Origin: Prosthecodimorpha hirschii | GTDB taxonomy: Bacteria > Pseudomonadota > Alphaproteobacteria > Rhizobiales > Ancalomicrobiaceae | Direction: 5' to 3' | Assembly: GCF_001305515.1 (NCBI RefSeq) | Contig: NZ_LJYW01000001.1 | Location: forward strand, 1,891,222 to 1,955,221 | Length of the DNA: 64,000 nucleotides | Shown: positions 35,203-44,127 of the stretch, in pieces | How positions within the stretch are numbered: the first letter of the stretch is position 1 | Layout: every line of letters starts with the position of its first letter | Program-made: the position numbers and the translations under genes | The notes under the pieces: model-generated | The model's input: only the letters and a program-made list of their open reading frames with translations | What the model was told of the DNA's origin: nothing | Database searches by the model: none

Positions 35203-37322
35203 GACCGGTCTCCCCAATAGGAGGCATTCGAGGTCCAGGCCGGGTCGGCGCCCGGAATGTGGTATCGGCCGACCCGGTTGTTGTAGATGCCGCCGAGATA
35301 GAGGTGGCCCTTGTGCTCGCGGATCGAGGTGATCATCGGATGCGCCTCGCCGCCGAGATCCCAGAGCACGTCGAGAATGGTGCCGGCGGCGTCGAACTTG
35401 ATGACGCAGCCGGTATTCATGTTCGGATAGAGCCAGTCGTCGCGGCCGACCTTCTGCACCATGCGGCGGCGGAAGTCGGGCATGCGCAGGGCGAGATCGA
35501 ACACCGGCGAACGCATGCCGCACAGCGCGCACCAGAAGGTGCCGTCCGAGGCGCGGTTGATGTTGTCCGGATAGCCCGGCAGGTTGTCGATGACGACTTC
35601 GCGCCGGCCCTTGTGCGGTCCGTCGAAATGCCAGCGCGTGATGCGGCAGCCCCAGGTCTCCGCGAACAGGAGCGACTGGCCGCCCGGCTCGACGCAGATG
35701 CCGTTCGGCAATTGCAGGTTCGGCAGCACCGTGCGCGACTGGCCGGTGCGCGGGTCGTAGCAGATGATGCGGCCGTTGCCGCGGCCTTCGAGCGCGTCGA
35801 CCATCCAGTCATACATCTCGTAGCGGATGGTCGCCTCGCTGAAGAAGACGCGGCCGTCCGGGGCGATGTCGAGGTCGTCGGCGAGACGCAGGCGGCTGTC
35901 GTCGACGATCGACAGCAGGCTGCGGTTGGTCTCGTCGGAGAGCTTGGTGACCTCTCCGGAAGGCGAGACCCGGTAGAGCCCCATGCCGCCGACGCAGGTC
36001 AGCAGGTTGCCTTGCGGATCGAAGGCCAGACCAAGCGGATGGCCGCCGATATGGGCGAAGATCTCCGAGCGCCGATGGTCCGGCGCGAAGAAGCGGATGA
36101 TGTCGCCATGCCGGCTGCCGCAATAGAGATTGTCGTCGCGGTCGAAGATCACGTCCTCGGGGCCGTCGAGCTCGCCGAGGCCGATCGCCGCGACGCCGCG
36201 CAGACGGTCGTTGAGCGCATAGGGCGAGCCGGAGCCCGCCGCCGTCTCGGGCAGCGGCGGCAGGCGGAAATAGGTCGGCGAGACATAGGCGCGCGCCAGG
36301 ATCTTGTGCCGGTTCTTGACCCAGCGCACGTCGATCGCGACGGCGGCGAGCAGGATCAGCCCGAGCACCAGCGAACTGGTGCCGCTGGTCAGGCCCATGC
36401 GGATCAGGCTGTTCTGGACCAGGAGCACGATGACCGCGCCGAGCATCGCCTTGATGACCGAGCCGCGACCGCCGCCGAGGCTGATGCCGCCGAGCACCGC
36501 GGCGGTCAGCATGGTGACTTCCAGGCCCTTGCCGACATCGGTGCCGGCGCTGGTCAGCCGGGCGGCGTAGAAGGTCGCGGCCAGCCCGGTCATGAGGCCG
36601 GAGATCATATAGGTCAGGCAGACGGTGCGCTTGACCCGGATGCCGGCATTGTAGGCGGAGCGGCGCGACCCGCCGACCGCCATGACGTGCCAGCCGAAAC
36701 GCATCCGCGTCAGCACGACATGGCCGACCAGCGCGATCGCGGCGGCGACGACGAGGCTTGACGGCACGCCGAAGACCGTGCCGACGCCCATGAACTCCCA
36801 GGCCGTCGAGGCATTGAAGCCGCGGCTGATGGTCTGGCCATAGTCGAGCAGGCCCTGGTCGACGACCGCGCGCACGATGATCAGCATGACCAGCGTGGTC
36901 AGGAAGGCGCGCATGCCGAGATAGCCGATCAGCAGGCCGTTGATCAGCCCGATGGCGCCGCCGATCAGCATGATCAGCGGAATGCCGAGGGCGAGGTTCA
37001 TCTCCATCGAATTGATCAGCAGCAGGGCCGCCAGATTGCAGAAGGCGAAGGTCGATCCGACCGTCAGGTCGATGCCGCCGGCCATCATCACGAAGGTGAT
37101 GCCGACGATGATGATCAGATACTCGCCATAGATCTGCGCGATGTCGCCGAGATTGGAGCCGCTCAAGAAACCGGGCAGCTTCAGGCTGAAGAAGGCGAGC
37201 ACCGCCGCCAGGATCACGCCCGGGATGAGGGTGTCGATCCAGCTCTTGGATAGGATCTCGCCGACCAGCTTGTCGGGGATCCAGCGATACCGCCAGCGCG
37301 TCCAGGCTTCCGACGCCGCCAT
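35199..37322 (-). CDS. Fusion: ribose-type ABC permease + SMP-30/strictosidine-synthase-like propeller
   Basis: A 707-residue two-part protein. Residues 1-340 are a complete RbsC-type permease with about 8-10 helices: ITFVMMAGGIDLTVGS, IGLINGLLIGYLGMRAFLTTL, GVPSSLVVAAAIALVGHVVL, GWHVMAVGGSRRSAYNAGI and LGGISLGGGRGS. It ends in a basic segment WVKNRHKILARA, which should be cytoplasmic. Residues 360-707 form a beta-propeller of the strictosidine synthase/SMP-30 group: LDGPEDVIFDRDDNLYCGSRHGDIIRF, LPNGICVEPGGQSLLFAETWGCRITRW and NLPGYPDNINRASDGTFWCAL. No stop or frameshift separates the parts. GAGGAG lies seven bases before the chosen ATG at 37322. The fusion puts a probable hydrolase domain at the inner mouth of the importer. 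Confidence 0.88.
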   Translation of the reverse strand: MAASEAWTRWRYRWIPDKLVGEILSKSWIDTLIPGVILAAVLAFFSLKLPGFLSGSNLGDIAQIYGEYLIIIVGITFVMMAGGIDLTVGSTFAFCNLAALLLINSMEMNLALGIPLIMLIGGAIGLINGLLIGYLGMRAFLTTLVMLIIVRAVVDQGLLDYGQTISRGFNASTAWEFMGVGTVFGVPSSLVVAAAIALVGHVVLTRMRFGWHVMAVGGSRRSAYNAGIRVKRTVCLTYMISGLMTGLAATFYAARLTSAGTDVGKGLEVTMLTAAVLGGISLGGGRGSVIKAMLGAVIVLLVQNSLIRMGLTSGTSSLVLGLILLAAVAIDVRWVKNRHKILARAYVSPTYFRLPPLPETAAGSGSPYALNDRLRGVAAIGLGELDGPEDVIFDRDDNLYCGSRHGDIIRFFAPDHRRSEIFAHIGGHPLGLAFDPQGNLLTCVGGMGLYRVSPSGEVTKLSDETNRSLLSIVDDSRLRLADDLDIAPDGRVFFSEATIRYEMYDWMVDALEGRGNGRIICYDPRTGQSRTVLPNLQLPNGICVEPGGQSLLFAETWGCRITRWHFDGPHKGRREVVIDNLPGYPDNINRASDGTFWCALCGMRSPVFDLALRMPDFRRRMVQKVGRDDWLYPNMNTGCVIKFDAAGTILDVLWDLGGEAHPMITSIREHKGHLYLGGIYNNRVGRYHIPGADPAWTSNASYWGDRS

Positions 37323-37398
37323 CTCATCACTCCTCGCAAGGGAAGGCCCGGCCGGCATGGGGCGCCGGCCGGGAGATCGGACCCGGGGGACCGCGGTC

Positions 37399-38424
37399 TC
37401 AGCCGCCGTCGCGCTTCAGCTGGTCGAGCGTCCAGCAGGAGGAGGCGGTCAGGCTGTCCTTGGTGATCAGCTTCAGCGGCGTGTAGAGCGCGAAGGCGGC
37501 GCTGCCCGGCTTCGGCTTGGTCTGCAGCAGGATCTTCACCGCCGCGTTCAGATCGCGCCCCTGGCCGGGCACGTCGTAGCTGAAATAGGCGTCGAAATTG
37601 CCGTTGGCGATGTTGTCGCAGGCGGCCGCCTTGTTGCCGCCGCCCTGGCTGATGAAGAAGACTTGGTCCTGCATGCCGGCTTCGCGCACCGCCGCGGCGA
37701 CGCCGGTATCCTGGCCGTCCCAGATGCCGATGATGCCGCACAGATCCGGGTTCTGCTTCAGGATGGTCGAGGTGACCGCCTGCGCCTTGGACGGATCGAA
37801 ATCGGCCGACTGCTTGGCGACGATCTTGATGTCGGGATGCTCGGCGAAGACATCGTCCATGCCCTGGTTGCCGATGATCACGGTCGGCGTCGCCGCCTGG
37901 CCGGTGACGATCGCCACCTTGCCGTTCTTGCCGGCGGCCTTGCCGCAGGTCTTGGCCATCAGCTGCGCCTGGCGGACGCCCATGTCGTACCAGTCGGTGC
38001 CCACATAGGCATCGCCGTTGACGACCGACTTGAGGTTGACCTGGACGACGTAAATGCCTTCCTTCTGGGCCTTCGGCACGAGTCGGTTATAGGCCTGCTG
38101 GTCGAGCGGATGCAGGATCAGCACGTCCGGCTTGTCGGCGATGAAGCCGTTGACGGCCTGCACGGCCGCCTCGACGTTCCAGTTCGGATCGCGCACGTCG
38201 ACCGTGTAGCCGAGCGCCTTGGCCTGGTTCTGCAGGGCGGCATTCCAGCCCTCGGTCAGGTCGAAGCCCATCGAGAGCGGCACGAAGGCGACGCGCTTGC
38301 CCTTCATGGTCTCGTAGTATTTTTTCGACTGGCCGTCGTCATAGGGTCCGGCCGCGACGGTCCCGGCAACGCTCGCCAGGATTGCGACAGCGGCGGCTGC
38401 GCTCCACATTGATTTCCCGATCAT
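37399..38424 (-). CDS. Sugar ABC transporter, periplasmic substrate-binding protein
   Basis: A 341-residue periplasmic-binding protein of the ribose/LsrB-like cluster (type I fold). The signal peptide is residues 1-24 (ending VAAG). Fold motifs: KRVAFVPLSMGFDLTEGWNAALQNQAKALGYTVDV near residue 42, PDVLILHPLDQQAYN near 98, QVNLKSVVNGDAYVGTDWYDMG near 125, GKVAIVTGQAATPTVIIGNQGMDDVF near 160, and IGIWDGQDTGVAAAVREAG near 225. Several Cys (TCGK, AACDN, SCW) are unusual for the group. GGAGG upstream supports ATG 38424. It is located between the two permease genes. Confidence 0.93.
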   Translation of the reverse strand: MIGKSMWSAAAAVAILASVAGTVAAGPYDDGQSKKYYETMKGKRVAFVPLSMGFDLTEGWNAALQNQAKALGYTVDVRDPNWNVEAAVQAVNGFIADKPDVLILHPLDQQAYNRLVPKAQKEGIYVVQVNLKSVVNGDAYVGTDWYDMGVRQAQLMAKTCGKAAGKNGKVAIVTGQAATPTVIIGNQGMDDVFAEHPDIKIVAKQSADFDPSKAQAVTSTILKQNPDLCGIIGIWDGQDTGVAAAVREAGMQDQVFFISQGGGNKAAACDNIANGNFDAYFSYDVPGQGRDLNAAVKILLQTKPKPGSAAFALYTPLKLITKDSLTASSCWTLDQLKRDGG

Positions 38425-38541
38425 GGCATTCCTCCAGTTTATCGTTTTGGGGTCTGCACGTCCGCTTCCGGCTCCCGGTTTTAGAGACAGTCGGGGGATC
38501 GAATTCACGAGACGGGGGAAACCCTCCGTCCCGACCGGCCG

Positions 38542-39519
38542 CTAGATGTCGCCATGCTGGGCCGTCTGCTCGTCCCGGGGGTTGAGCAGGGTGTCGGCCA
38601 CGATGGCCAGGAGCAGGATCACGCTCTTCAGGATGCTCTGCACGGTGTAGGTCAGGTTCATGATCGTCATGCCGTTGAGCAGGATGCCGATCAGAAGCGT
38701 GCCGACGACCACGTTGCGGATGCCGCCCTTGCCGCCGGCGAGCCCGATGCCGCCGAGCACGACGACCAGGATCACGTCGTAGACCATGGTCGAGAGGGCG
38801 AGCCGGGTGTTGATGCCGGCGAGCGCCGTCGCCATGACGATCCCGGCGATCAGGGCGATGATCGAGATGATCACATATTGCAGGATGATCATCGGCCGCA
38901 CCGGGATGCCGGTGACACGGGCGGCGAGCGGGTTGTCGCCCATGCCGTAGATGAAGCGGCCGGGCTTCAGGGTGCGCAGGAACAGGAAGGCCGCCGCCGC
39001 CACCAGGGCGAAGACGATGACCGGCGACGGGATGCCCAGCACCCGGCCGCTGCCGATCGCGTAGAACCAGGACTCGCCGCGGCCGGTATAGACCGCGTCG
39101 ATCGGCGTCATGAAGGCCTTGCCGAAGCCGTAGACCACGATGCCCATGGCGAGCGTCGCGAAGATCGCCGGGATCTCCACATAGGCGATCAGAGTGCCGT
39201 TGATGATCCCGACCGCGATGACGAAGCCGAGCGCGCAGACGAAGGCGAGCCCGATCGGCATGCCGCCGTTGACCAGCGTCAGGAGCCACGCGGCCGAGAC
39301 CGGCATGGTCGACAGGATCGAGAGATCGATGCCCCGGCCGATGATCGCGATCGCCATCGCGACGCCCAGGATGCCGAGGATCGACACGTTCTGGATCAGC
39401 GACAGGAGATTGCCGGCGGACAGGAATCCAGGCAGGAGCACGGAGAACAGGACGAACAGAACGACCGCGATCGTGAAGACGATCCGTTCCTGATTGAGGC
39501 CTCGCAGCATCGCCGCCAT
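38542..39519 (-). CDS. Ribose-type sugar ABC transporter, permease
   Basis: A 325-residue RbsC-like permease with about 9 helices. Motifs: LGVAMAIAIIGRGIDLSILS near residue 50, VIAVGIINGTLIAYVEIPAIFATL near 105, RFIYGMGDNPLAARVTGIPV near 195, and VVVLGGIGLAGGKGGIRNV near 265. It is the first gene of the ABC part, followed by the binding protein, the fused permease, the propeller and the ATPase. The two permeases differ in sequence, so they probably form a heterodimer. Confidence 0.94.
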   Translation of the reverse strand: MAAMLRGLNQERIVFTIAVVLFVLFSVLLPGFLSAGNLLSLIQNVSILGILGVAMAIAIIGRGIDLSILSTMPVSAAWLLTLVNGGMPIGLAFVCALGFVIAVGIINGTLIAYVEIPAIFATLAMGIVVYGFGKAFMTPIDAVYTGRGESWFYAIGSGRVLGIPSPVIVFALVAAAAFLFLRTLKPGRFIYGMGDNPLAARVTGIPVRPMIILQYVIISIIALIAGIVMATALAGINTRLALSTMVYDVILVVVLGGIGLAGGKGGIRNVVVGTLLIGILLNGMTIMNLTYTVQSILKSVILLLAIVADTLLNPRDEQTAQHGDI

Positions 39520-39597
39520 CTCCCCCGCCGACTTCCCCGTTCCGTCCGTTCGTGTCGGGCCGGTCGTGTCCCGACCGCCGGTCGCGCCGAAGCCCGC

Positions 39598-40608
39598 TCA
39601 GAGCGGATAGCCGACCAGCTTCCCGTCCTCGATCCGCTCGATATATTCGGTCATGCCGAGGCCTTCCTGGTCGCCCCAGCGGAACCGGGTGAAGCCCTCG
39701 GCGATGCGCGAGACCAGCGTCTCGTCGCCGGCCTTGCGGCGATTGCGCAGCGGCGCCAGGGTCATGATCTCGCCGTCGATGCGCACCTTGCGGTTGGCGG
39801 TCATCACGCCGAGGCGGACGAAGCGCGGGTCCTGCTTCTCGGTCCAGTCGGTCTGCACGTCGAGATCGAGGATGTCCTCGTAGACGCCGTCGACCAGCAG
39901 GACGCCCTCGCGCCGGACCTTGCCGGTCTTGTCGGTGATCTTGAGCAGCATCATCGCGTCGCCGTTCGGGAAATTGGCGATGAACAGCCGGTAGTAGTAG
40001 ATCACCTGCCAGTAGCGCGGGCCCCAGGAATGGTCGCGCCAGCCGCGCCCGTCGAGCGTCCAGCGCTTGTCGCCGACCTCGATCGTACCGCGGACCCGGC
40101 CGTGCTGGTTGAAATGGCCGAGCGAGAAGTCGCGGCCATACATGGTCTGGACGCCGTCATGGGCCGGCTCGCCGCCATGGATCGGCGATTCCGCCTGATG
40201 CTGCCAGGAGACGCGGCCCTTCAGGCGCGGCCCGTGGGCGAGCAACTGCTTGGGATCGCGCAGGGCGTCGGGATCGTCGACGATGATCAGATCGCCGTCA
40301 TAGTGCATCGAGACGCTCTTCAGCGGCTCGTCGACCGTGTAGCGGAGCCCGCCGGCGTCGAAACGATCGTTGCTGGTGATCTCGGGGCGCAGGAACTGGC
40401 AGGCGATCCGCCCGTCCGGGAGGTAGAGGCAGACCGAAAGCTCGGCATAGCCCTCGTTGACGCGGTTGCCGAGCCGCATCCAGCCGCCGAACCGCGTCGC
40501 GCTGTCGAAACCGTTCGTGTAGACGCTCTCGTTGAAATTCGGCGAACTGTCCGGCGCATGCATGAATTCATGCTCGGGTCGCATCACATACCGATCAGAC
40601 ACCGGCAT
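39598..40608 (-). CDS. Lipocalin/CrtC-like (DUF7064-type) protein
   Basis: A 336-residue cytosolic protein without a signal peptide, beta-rich. It contains LDGRGWRDHSWGPRYW near residue 165, a motif shared by CrtC/AttH-like lipocalin-fold proteins. Such proteins are repeatedly found beside acyl-CoA dehydrogenases and phosphotransferases, but their activity is unclear. A second ATG (40584) is in frame eight codons later and neither has a well-spaced ribosome site; GGGAGG touches the first ATG. It stands between the acyl-CoA dehydrogenase and the ABC importer genes on the same strand. Confidence 0.7.
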   Translation of the reverse strand: MPVSDRYVMRPEHEFMHAPDSSPNFNESVYTNGFDSATRFGGWMRLGNRVNEGYAELSVCLYLPDGRIACQFLRPEITSNDRFDAGGLRYTVDEPLKSVSMHYDGDLIIVDDPDALRDPKQLLAHGPRLKGRVSWQHQAESPIHGGEPAHDGVQTMYGRDFSLGHFNQHGRVRGTIEVGDKRWTLDGRGWRDHSWGPRYWQVIYYYRLFIANFPNGDAMMLLKITDKTGKVRREGVLLVDGVYEDILDLDVQTDWTEKQDPRFVRLGVMTANRKVRIDGEIMTLAPLRNRRKAGDETLVSRIAEGFTRFRWGDQEGLGMTEYIERIEDGKLVGYPL

Positions 40609-40660
40609 CCTCCCTCGTTCTGTTGCGTTTCGTCTTTTGGCTTGCGTTCGGCATCCGCGG

Positions 40661-41863
40661 TCACGCCCAGCGGGCCAGTTCGACGCGCGCCAGGGCCTCG
40701 CGATGCACCTCGTCGGGTCCGTCGCCGATGCGCAGGAAGCGCGTCTCCGCGAAGGCCTCGGCCAGGAAGAAGTCCTGCGACACGCCGGCGCCGCCATGGA
40801 TCTGGATGGCCCGGTCGATGACCGCGCCGGTGATCGTCGGCACGACGATCTTGGCGATCGCGATGTCGTTGCGGGCGGCCTTGTTGCCGTGCCGGTCCAT
40901 CGCCCAGGCGGCCTTCAGGGTGACCAGGCGCGCCTGCTCGATGTCGCAGCGCGACTGGCCGATGGCCTGGCGCACGGCGCCCATGTCGGCGAGCGCCGAG
41001 CCGAAGGCGACGCGCGACTTCGCCCGCTGACACATGCTTTCCAGCGCCCGTTCGGCGAGACCGATGAAGCGCATGCAATGGTGGATGCGGCCGGGACCGA
41101 GCCGGCCCTGCGCGATCTCGAAGCCGCGCCCCTCGCCGAGCAGCATGTTGGCGGCCGGCACCCGCACCCGGTCGAAGACGACCTCGGCATGGCCGAGCGG
41201 GGCATGTTCGAAGCCATAGACCCGCAGCGGGCGCACCACCCGCACGCCCGGCGCATCGATCGGCACCAGGATCATCGACTGCTGCTTGTGCTTCTCCGCC
41301 GCCGGATCGCTCTTGCCCATCACGACGGCGACCTTGCAGCGCGCCGACGGGGCGCCGGTGACCCACCATTTGCGCCCCTCGACGATGTAGTCGTCGCCGT
41401 CGCGGGTGATCGCGGTCTCGATATTGGTCGCATCCGAGGAGGCGACCGCCGGCTCGGTCATGGCGAAGCAGGAGCGGATCTCGCCGGAGAGAAGCGGCGC
41501 CAGCCATCGCGCCTTCTGGTCGGGCGTGCCGTAGGCGGCGAGAATTTCCATGTTACCGACATCGGGCGCATTGCAGTTGAAGATCTCGGGCGCGGCGAGC
41601 GAGCGGCCGAGAATTTCGCAGAGCTGCGAATATTCGAAGTTGCTGAGCCCCTGCCCTTCCGGTCCGTGATTGTAGAACAGGTTCCAGAGCCCGGCCGCGC
41701 GGGCCTCGGCCATCAGCGCCATGGCGAGCGGGCGCGGCGCCCAGCGCTCGGCCTCCGGCGGCGGCTCCAGAAGGGCGCGCTCGTTCGGATAGATGTGCTC
41801 GGCCATGAATGCGGTCAGCCGGTCGCGCAGATCGCGCGCATGCGGGGAGAGTTCGGCGAACAT
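40661..41863 (-). CDS. Acyl-CoA dehydrogenase
   Basis: A 400-residue FAD-dependent dehydrogenase that introduces a 2,3-double bond into a CoA thioester. The N-terminal helical domain has [30 protein letters not shown]. The FAD/substrate middle domain has [21 protein letters not shown] and [18 protein letters not shown]. The C-terminal domain has [19 protein letters not shown] and [13 protein letters not shown]. It is closest to the ACAD10/11-like group that pairs with aminoglycoside-phosphotransferase-fold proteins, as here. AGGAG lies eight bases upstream of ATG 41863; a TTG two codons earlier is too close to it. The substrate is unknown. Confidence 0.93.
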   Translation of the reverse strand: MFAELSPHARDLRDRLTAFMAEHIYPNERALLEPPPEAERWAPRPLAMALMAEARAAGLWNLFYNHGPEGQGLSNFEYSQLCEILGRSLAAPEIFNCNAPDVGNMEILAAYGTPDQKARWLAPLLSGEIRSCFAMTEPAVASSDATNIETAITRDGDDYIVEGRKWWVTGAPSARCKVAVVMGKSDPAAEKHKQQSMILVPIDAPGVRVVRPLRVYGFEHAPLGHAEVVFDRVRVPAANMLLGEGRGFEIAQGRLGPGRIHHCMRFIGLAERALESMCQRAKSRVAFGSALADMGAVRQAIGQSRCDIEQARLVTLKAAWAMDRHGNKAARNDIAIAKIVVPTITGAVIDRAIQIHGGAGVSQDFFLAEAFAETRFLRIGDGPDEVHREALARVELARWA

Positions 41864-41987
41864 TCCCAATCTCCTGAGGCGCAGCCCGGCCGGATCGACG
41901 GGATCCGGCCGGTACGGGCCCGCTTGAACCCTTTGATATCAAGCCCCTGCCGGTCGGCCGGACGGCTCACGTCCGTCCCGCCTGGCT

Positions 41988-43607
41988 CTAGGCGCTCTGC
42001 TGTCCGATCTTCTCGCGCTTGACCTGGATGCCGGCGGCCTCGCGGTCCCAGGCATCGGCGGCGAGGCCCTCGTCGCGCAGCTTGAACTTCTCGATCTTGG
42101 AGGTCGGCGTGCGCGGCAGGGCATCGACCACGCGCACGTAGCGGGGGATCATGAAATGCGGCATCCGCGGCCGCAGGAACTCGATCAGTTCGACCGGATC
42201 GAGGCTCATCCCCTCGCGCAGCGCGACGACGGCCAGCACCTCGTCCTCGGCGATCTCGTTCTTGACCGCGACCGCCGCCGCCTCGCGGACCGACGGGTGG
42301 GCGAGCAGTTCGGACTCCACCTCGAAGGACGAGATGTTCTCGCCGCGCCGGCGGATCGCGTCCTTGAGCCGGTCGACGAAAAAGAAGTTGCCGTCGGCGT
42401 CGCGCCGGAACCCGTCGCCGGTGTGGAACCAGCCATTGCGCCAGGCCCGCACCGTGGCTTCCGGATTGCCCGAATAGCCGTGATTGAGCGCCCAGGGGCA
42501 CTCGGTGCGCAGCACCAGTTCGCCGACCGCCCCGACCGGGACCTCGCAATCGTTCTCGTCGACGATACGCACCTCGACCCCGTCCCGGACCCGGCCGGCA
42601 CTGCCGAGCGCGGTCGGATTCGGCGCCGAGACGATCGGCATGCAGATCTCGGTCATGTTGAAATGCGTGTGGATTTCCGTGCCGAAGCGCTCGTGGAACT
42701 GCGGCGCGGTCTCGTTGAGCGGCACATAGGTGCAGGTGCGCAGCGTGTGGTTCTTGTCGTCCGGGCTCGGCGGGCGCTTGAGCAGAAAGCCGCCCATCAC
42801 GCCGAGCAGCACGACGGTGGTGATGCCGGTCTTGCGCACGGTCGGCCAGAAGGCCTCGGTGTTGAAGGCTTCGACCACCACGATCGAGCCGCCATGGATC
42901 AGCATGGCGGTGACCGGCATCACGCCGCCGGAATGGAACATCGGCAGGTTGACCATGTAGCGGTCGTCGGCGCTCAGGAACGGCGCCGATTTCGACATGC
43001 TGTAGAGGTGCATGTAGGACGACATCACCCCCTTGGACGGGCCGGTCGTGCCCGAGGTGAAGATGATCGACTGCATGTCCCAGGGCGCGATCGGGCGCTC
43101 CAGCTCCGGCGGCGTTTCGTCCTCGGAGGCGAACCGGTCGGCGCCGTGGACGGTCAGCCCGGGCACCGGCCGGGCCTCGCCGCCGATGACGACGATCTCC
43201 TGCAGCAGCCCCAGATCCACCTCGCCGAGCCGCTGGTGCAGGTCGGCATGGATGATGCCGAGCCGCGCCTCGGACAGCTTTACGGCATGGCGCAGCAGAT
43301 TGCCGCGATAGGCGAGATTGATCGGAACGAAGACGGCACCGAGAAAATTCAGCCCGAACCAGGCCTTCAGGCAGTCGGCACTGTTCGGCAGCCAGCACAG
43401 CACCCGCTCGCCCTGGCGGACGCCGAGCGCCCGGAGCGCGTTGGCGGTGACGATCGCCTGGCGCAGCGTCTCCGCATAGGTCCAGCTCGTCCCGTCCATG
43501 AAGATGGCGAAGACCTTGTCCGGCTGTTCGGCGGCCCATCGCTCAAGTTGATGGCGCTGGACGCAGGCTTCGCGCGGGGGCATGCGCGGATCGAGATGAT
43601 ACACCAT
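41988..43607 (-). CDS. AMP-forming acyl-CoA ligase (CaiC/long-chain type)
   Basis: A 539-residue ANL-superfamily ligase that activates a carboxylic acid through an acyl-adenylate to a CoA thioester. Motifs: IIFTSGTTGPSKGVMSS near residue 165 (P-loop A3), FNMTEICMPI near 300 (A5), GWFHTGDGFRRDADGNFFFVDRLKDAIRRRGENIS near 390 (A7-A8), and PRTPTSKIEKFKLR with the catalytic Lys near 505 (A10). It resembles crotonobetaine/carnitine-CoA ligases most, but the motif set does not fix the acid. GGAGGG precedes the ATG. Confidence 0.92.
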   Translation of the reverse strand: MVYHLDPRMPPREACVQRHQLERWAAEQPDKVFAIFMDGTSWTYAETLRQAIVTANALRALGVRQGERVLCWLPNSADCLKAWFGLNFLGAVFVPINLAYRGNLLRHAVKLSEARLGIIHADLHQRLGEVDLGLLQEIVVIGGEARPVPGLTVHGADRFASEDETPPELERPIAPWDMQSIIFTSGTTGPSKGVMSSYMHLYSMSKSAPFLSADDRYMVNLPMFHSGGVMPVTAMLIHGGSIVVVEAFNTEAFWPTVRKTGITTVVLLGVMGGFLLKRPPSPDDKNHTLRTCTYVPLNETAPQFHERFGTEIHTHFNMTEICMPIVSAPNPTALGSAGRVRDGVEVRIVDENDCEVPVGAVGELVLRTECPWALNHGYSGNPEATVRAWRNGWFHTGDGFRRDADGNFFFVDRLKDAIRRRGENISSFEVESELLAHPSVREAAAVAVKNEIAEDEVLAVVALREGMSLDPVELIEFLRPRMPHFMIPRYVRVVDALPRTPTSKIEKFKLRDEGLAADAWDREAAGIQVKREKIGQQSA

Positions 43608-43650
43608 AGTCCACCCTCCCAGTGGAGCCGTCGTTCTTGCATTCCAGGGT

Positions 43651-44127
43651 TCAGGCGTTCTTGCCGCCGTCGGTCCCGCTGGCGATCTCTGCGAAGAGCG
43701 GCTTTCGCGTGATCTTCATTTCCGCCGTCAGTTCGTCGTGCAGATGCACCTTGATCAGGGACGCGGCCTCGGCGCAGTGCGCCTCGTGCCGGCGCGGCCA
43801 GAGCAGCGCGATGGCATCGCAGATGGCCGCGTCGAGCCGGCGCACCAGGCCGCCCGGCTCCTCCGCCGGGGCCGGCTGCTGCAGGTCGGCGCAAGCCGGC
43901 GACAATTCGGGAACGAGGTCGCAGATCCGGTCGAGCAAGGCGCGCTTCGCCTCGATGCGGCGCAGTTGCGGGGCATGCGCCCATTCCACGCGCGGGGCGA
44001 TGTTGTTGAGCAGGTCGATCACCCCGACCGCCTGGCCGCGCGCATAGGGATCGGTGACGTTCGGGATGACGTCGGCGCGCATCGTCGCGATGATGCCGTC
44101 GATCAGCCGGGTCAGCGGGATATTCAC
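43651..44127 (-). CDS. DUF6285-like small protein
   Basis: A 158-residue alpha-helical protein. Visible features: IDLLNNIAPRVEWAHAPQLRRIEAKRALLDRI in the middle and LIKVHLHDELTAEMKITRKPLFAEI at the end. Small proteins of this size (DUF6285) regularly follow the phosphotransferase gene in such catabolic clusters, and the match is by pattern and position. The GTG start overlaps the phosphotransferase stop (GTGA), indicating coupling. It may stabilise or regulate the kinase-like partner. Confidence 0.65.
   Translation of the reverse strand: MNIPLTRLIDGIIATMRADVIPNVTDPYARGQAVGVIDLLNNIAPRVEWAHAPQLRRIEAKRALLDRICDLVPELSPACADLQQPAPAEEPGGLVRRLDAAICDAIALLWPRRHEAHCAEAASLIKVHLHDELTAEMKITRKPLFAEIASGTDGGKNA

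Noticed and set aside
40560..40573. 14-base perfect palindrome GCATGAATTCATGC
   Set aside because: It lies inside the coding region of the lipocalin-like gene (residues HEFMHA) and is explained by codon choice.
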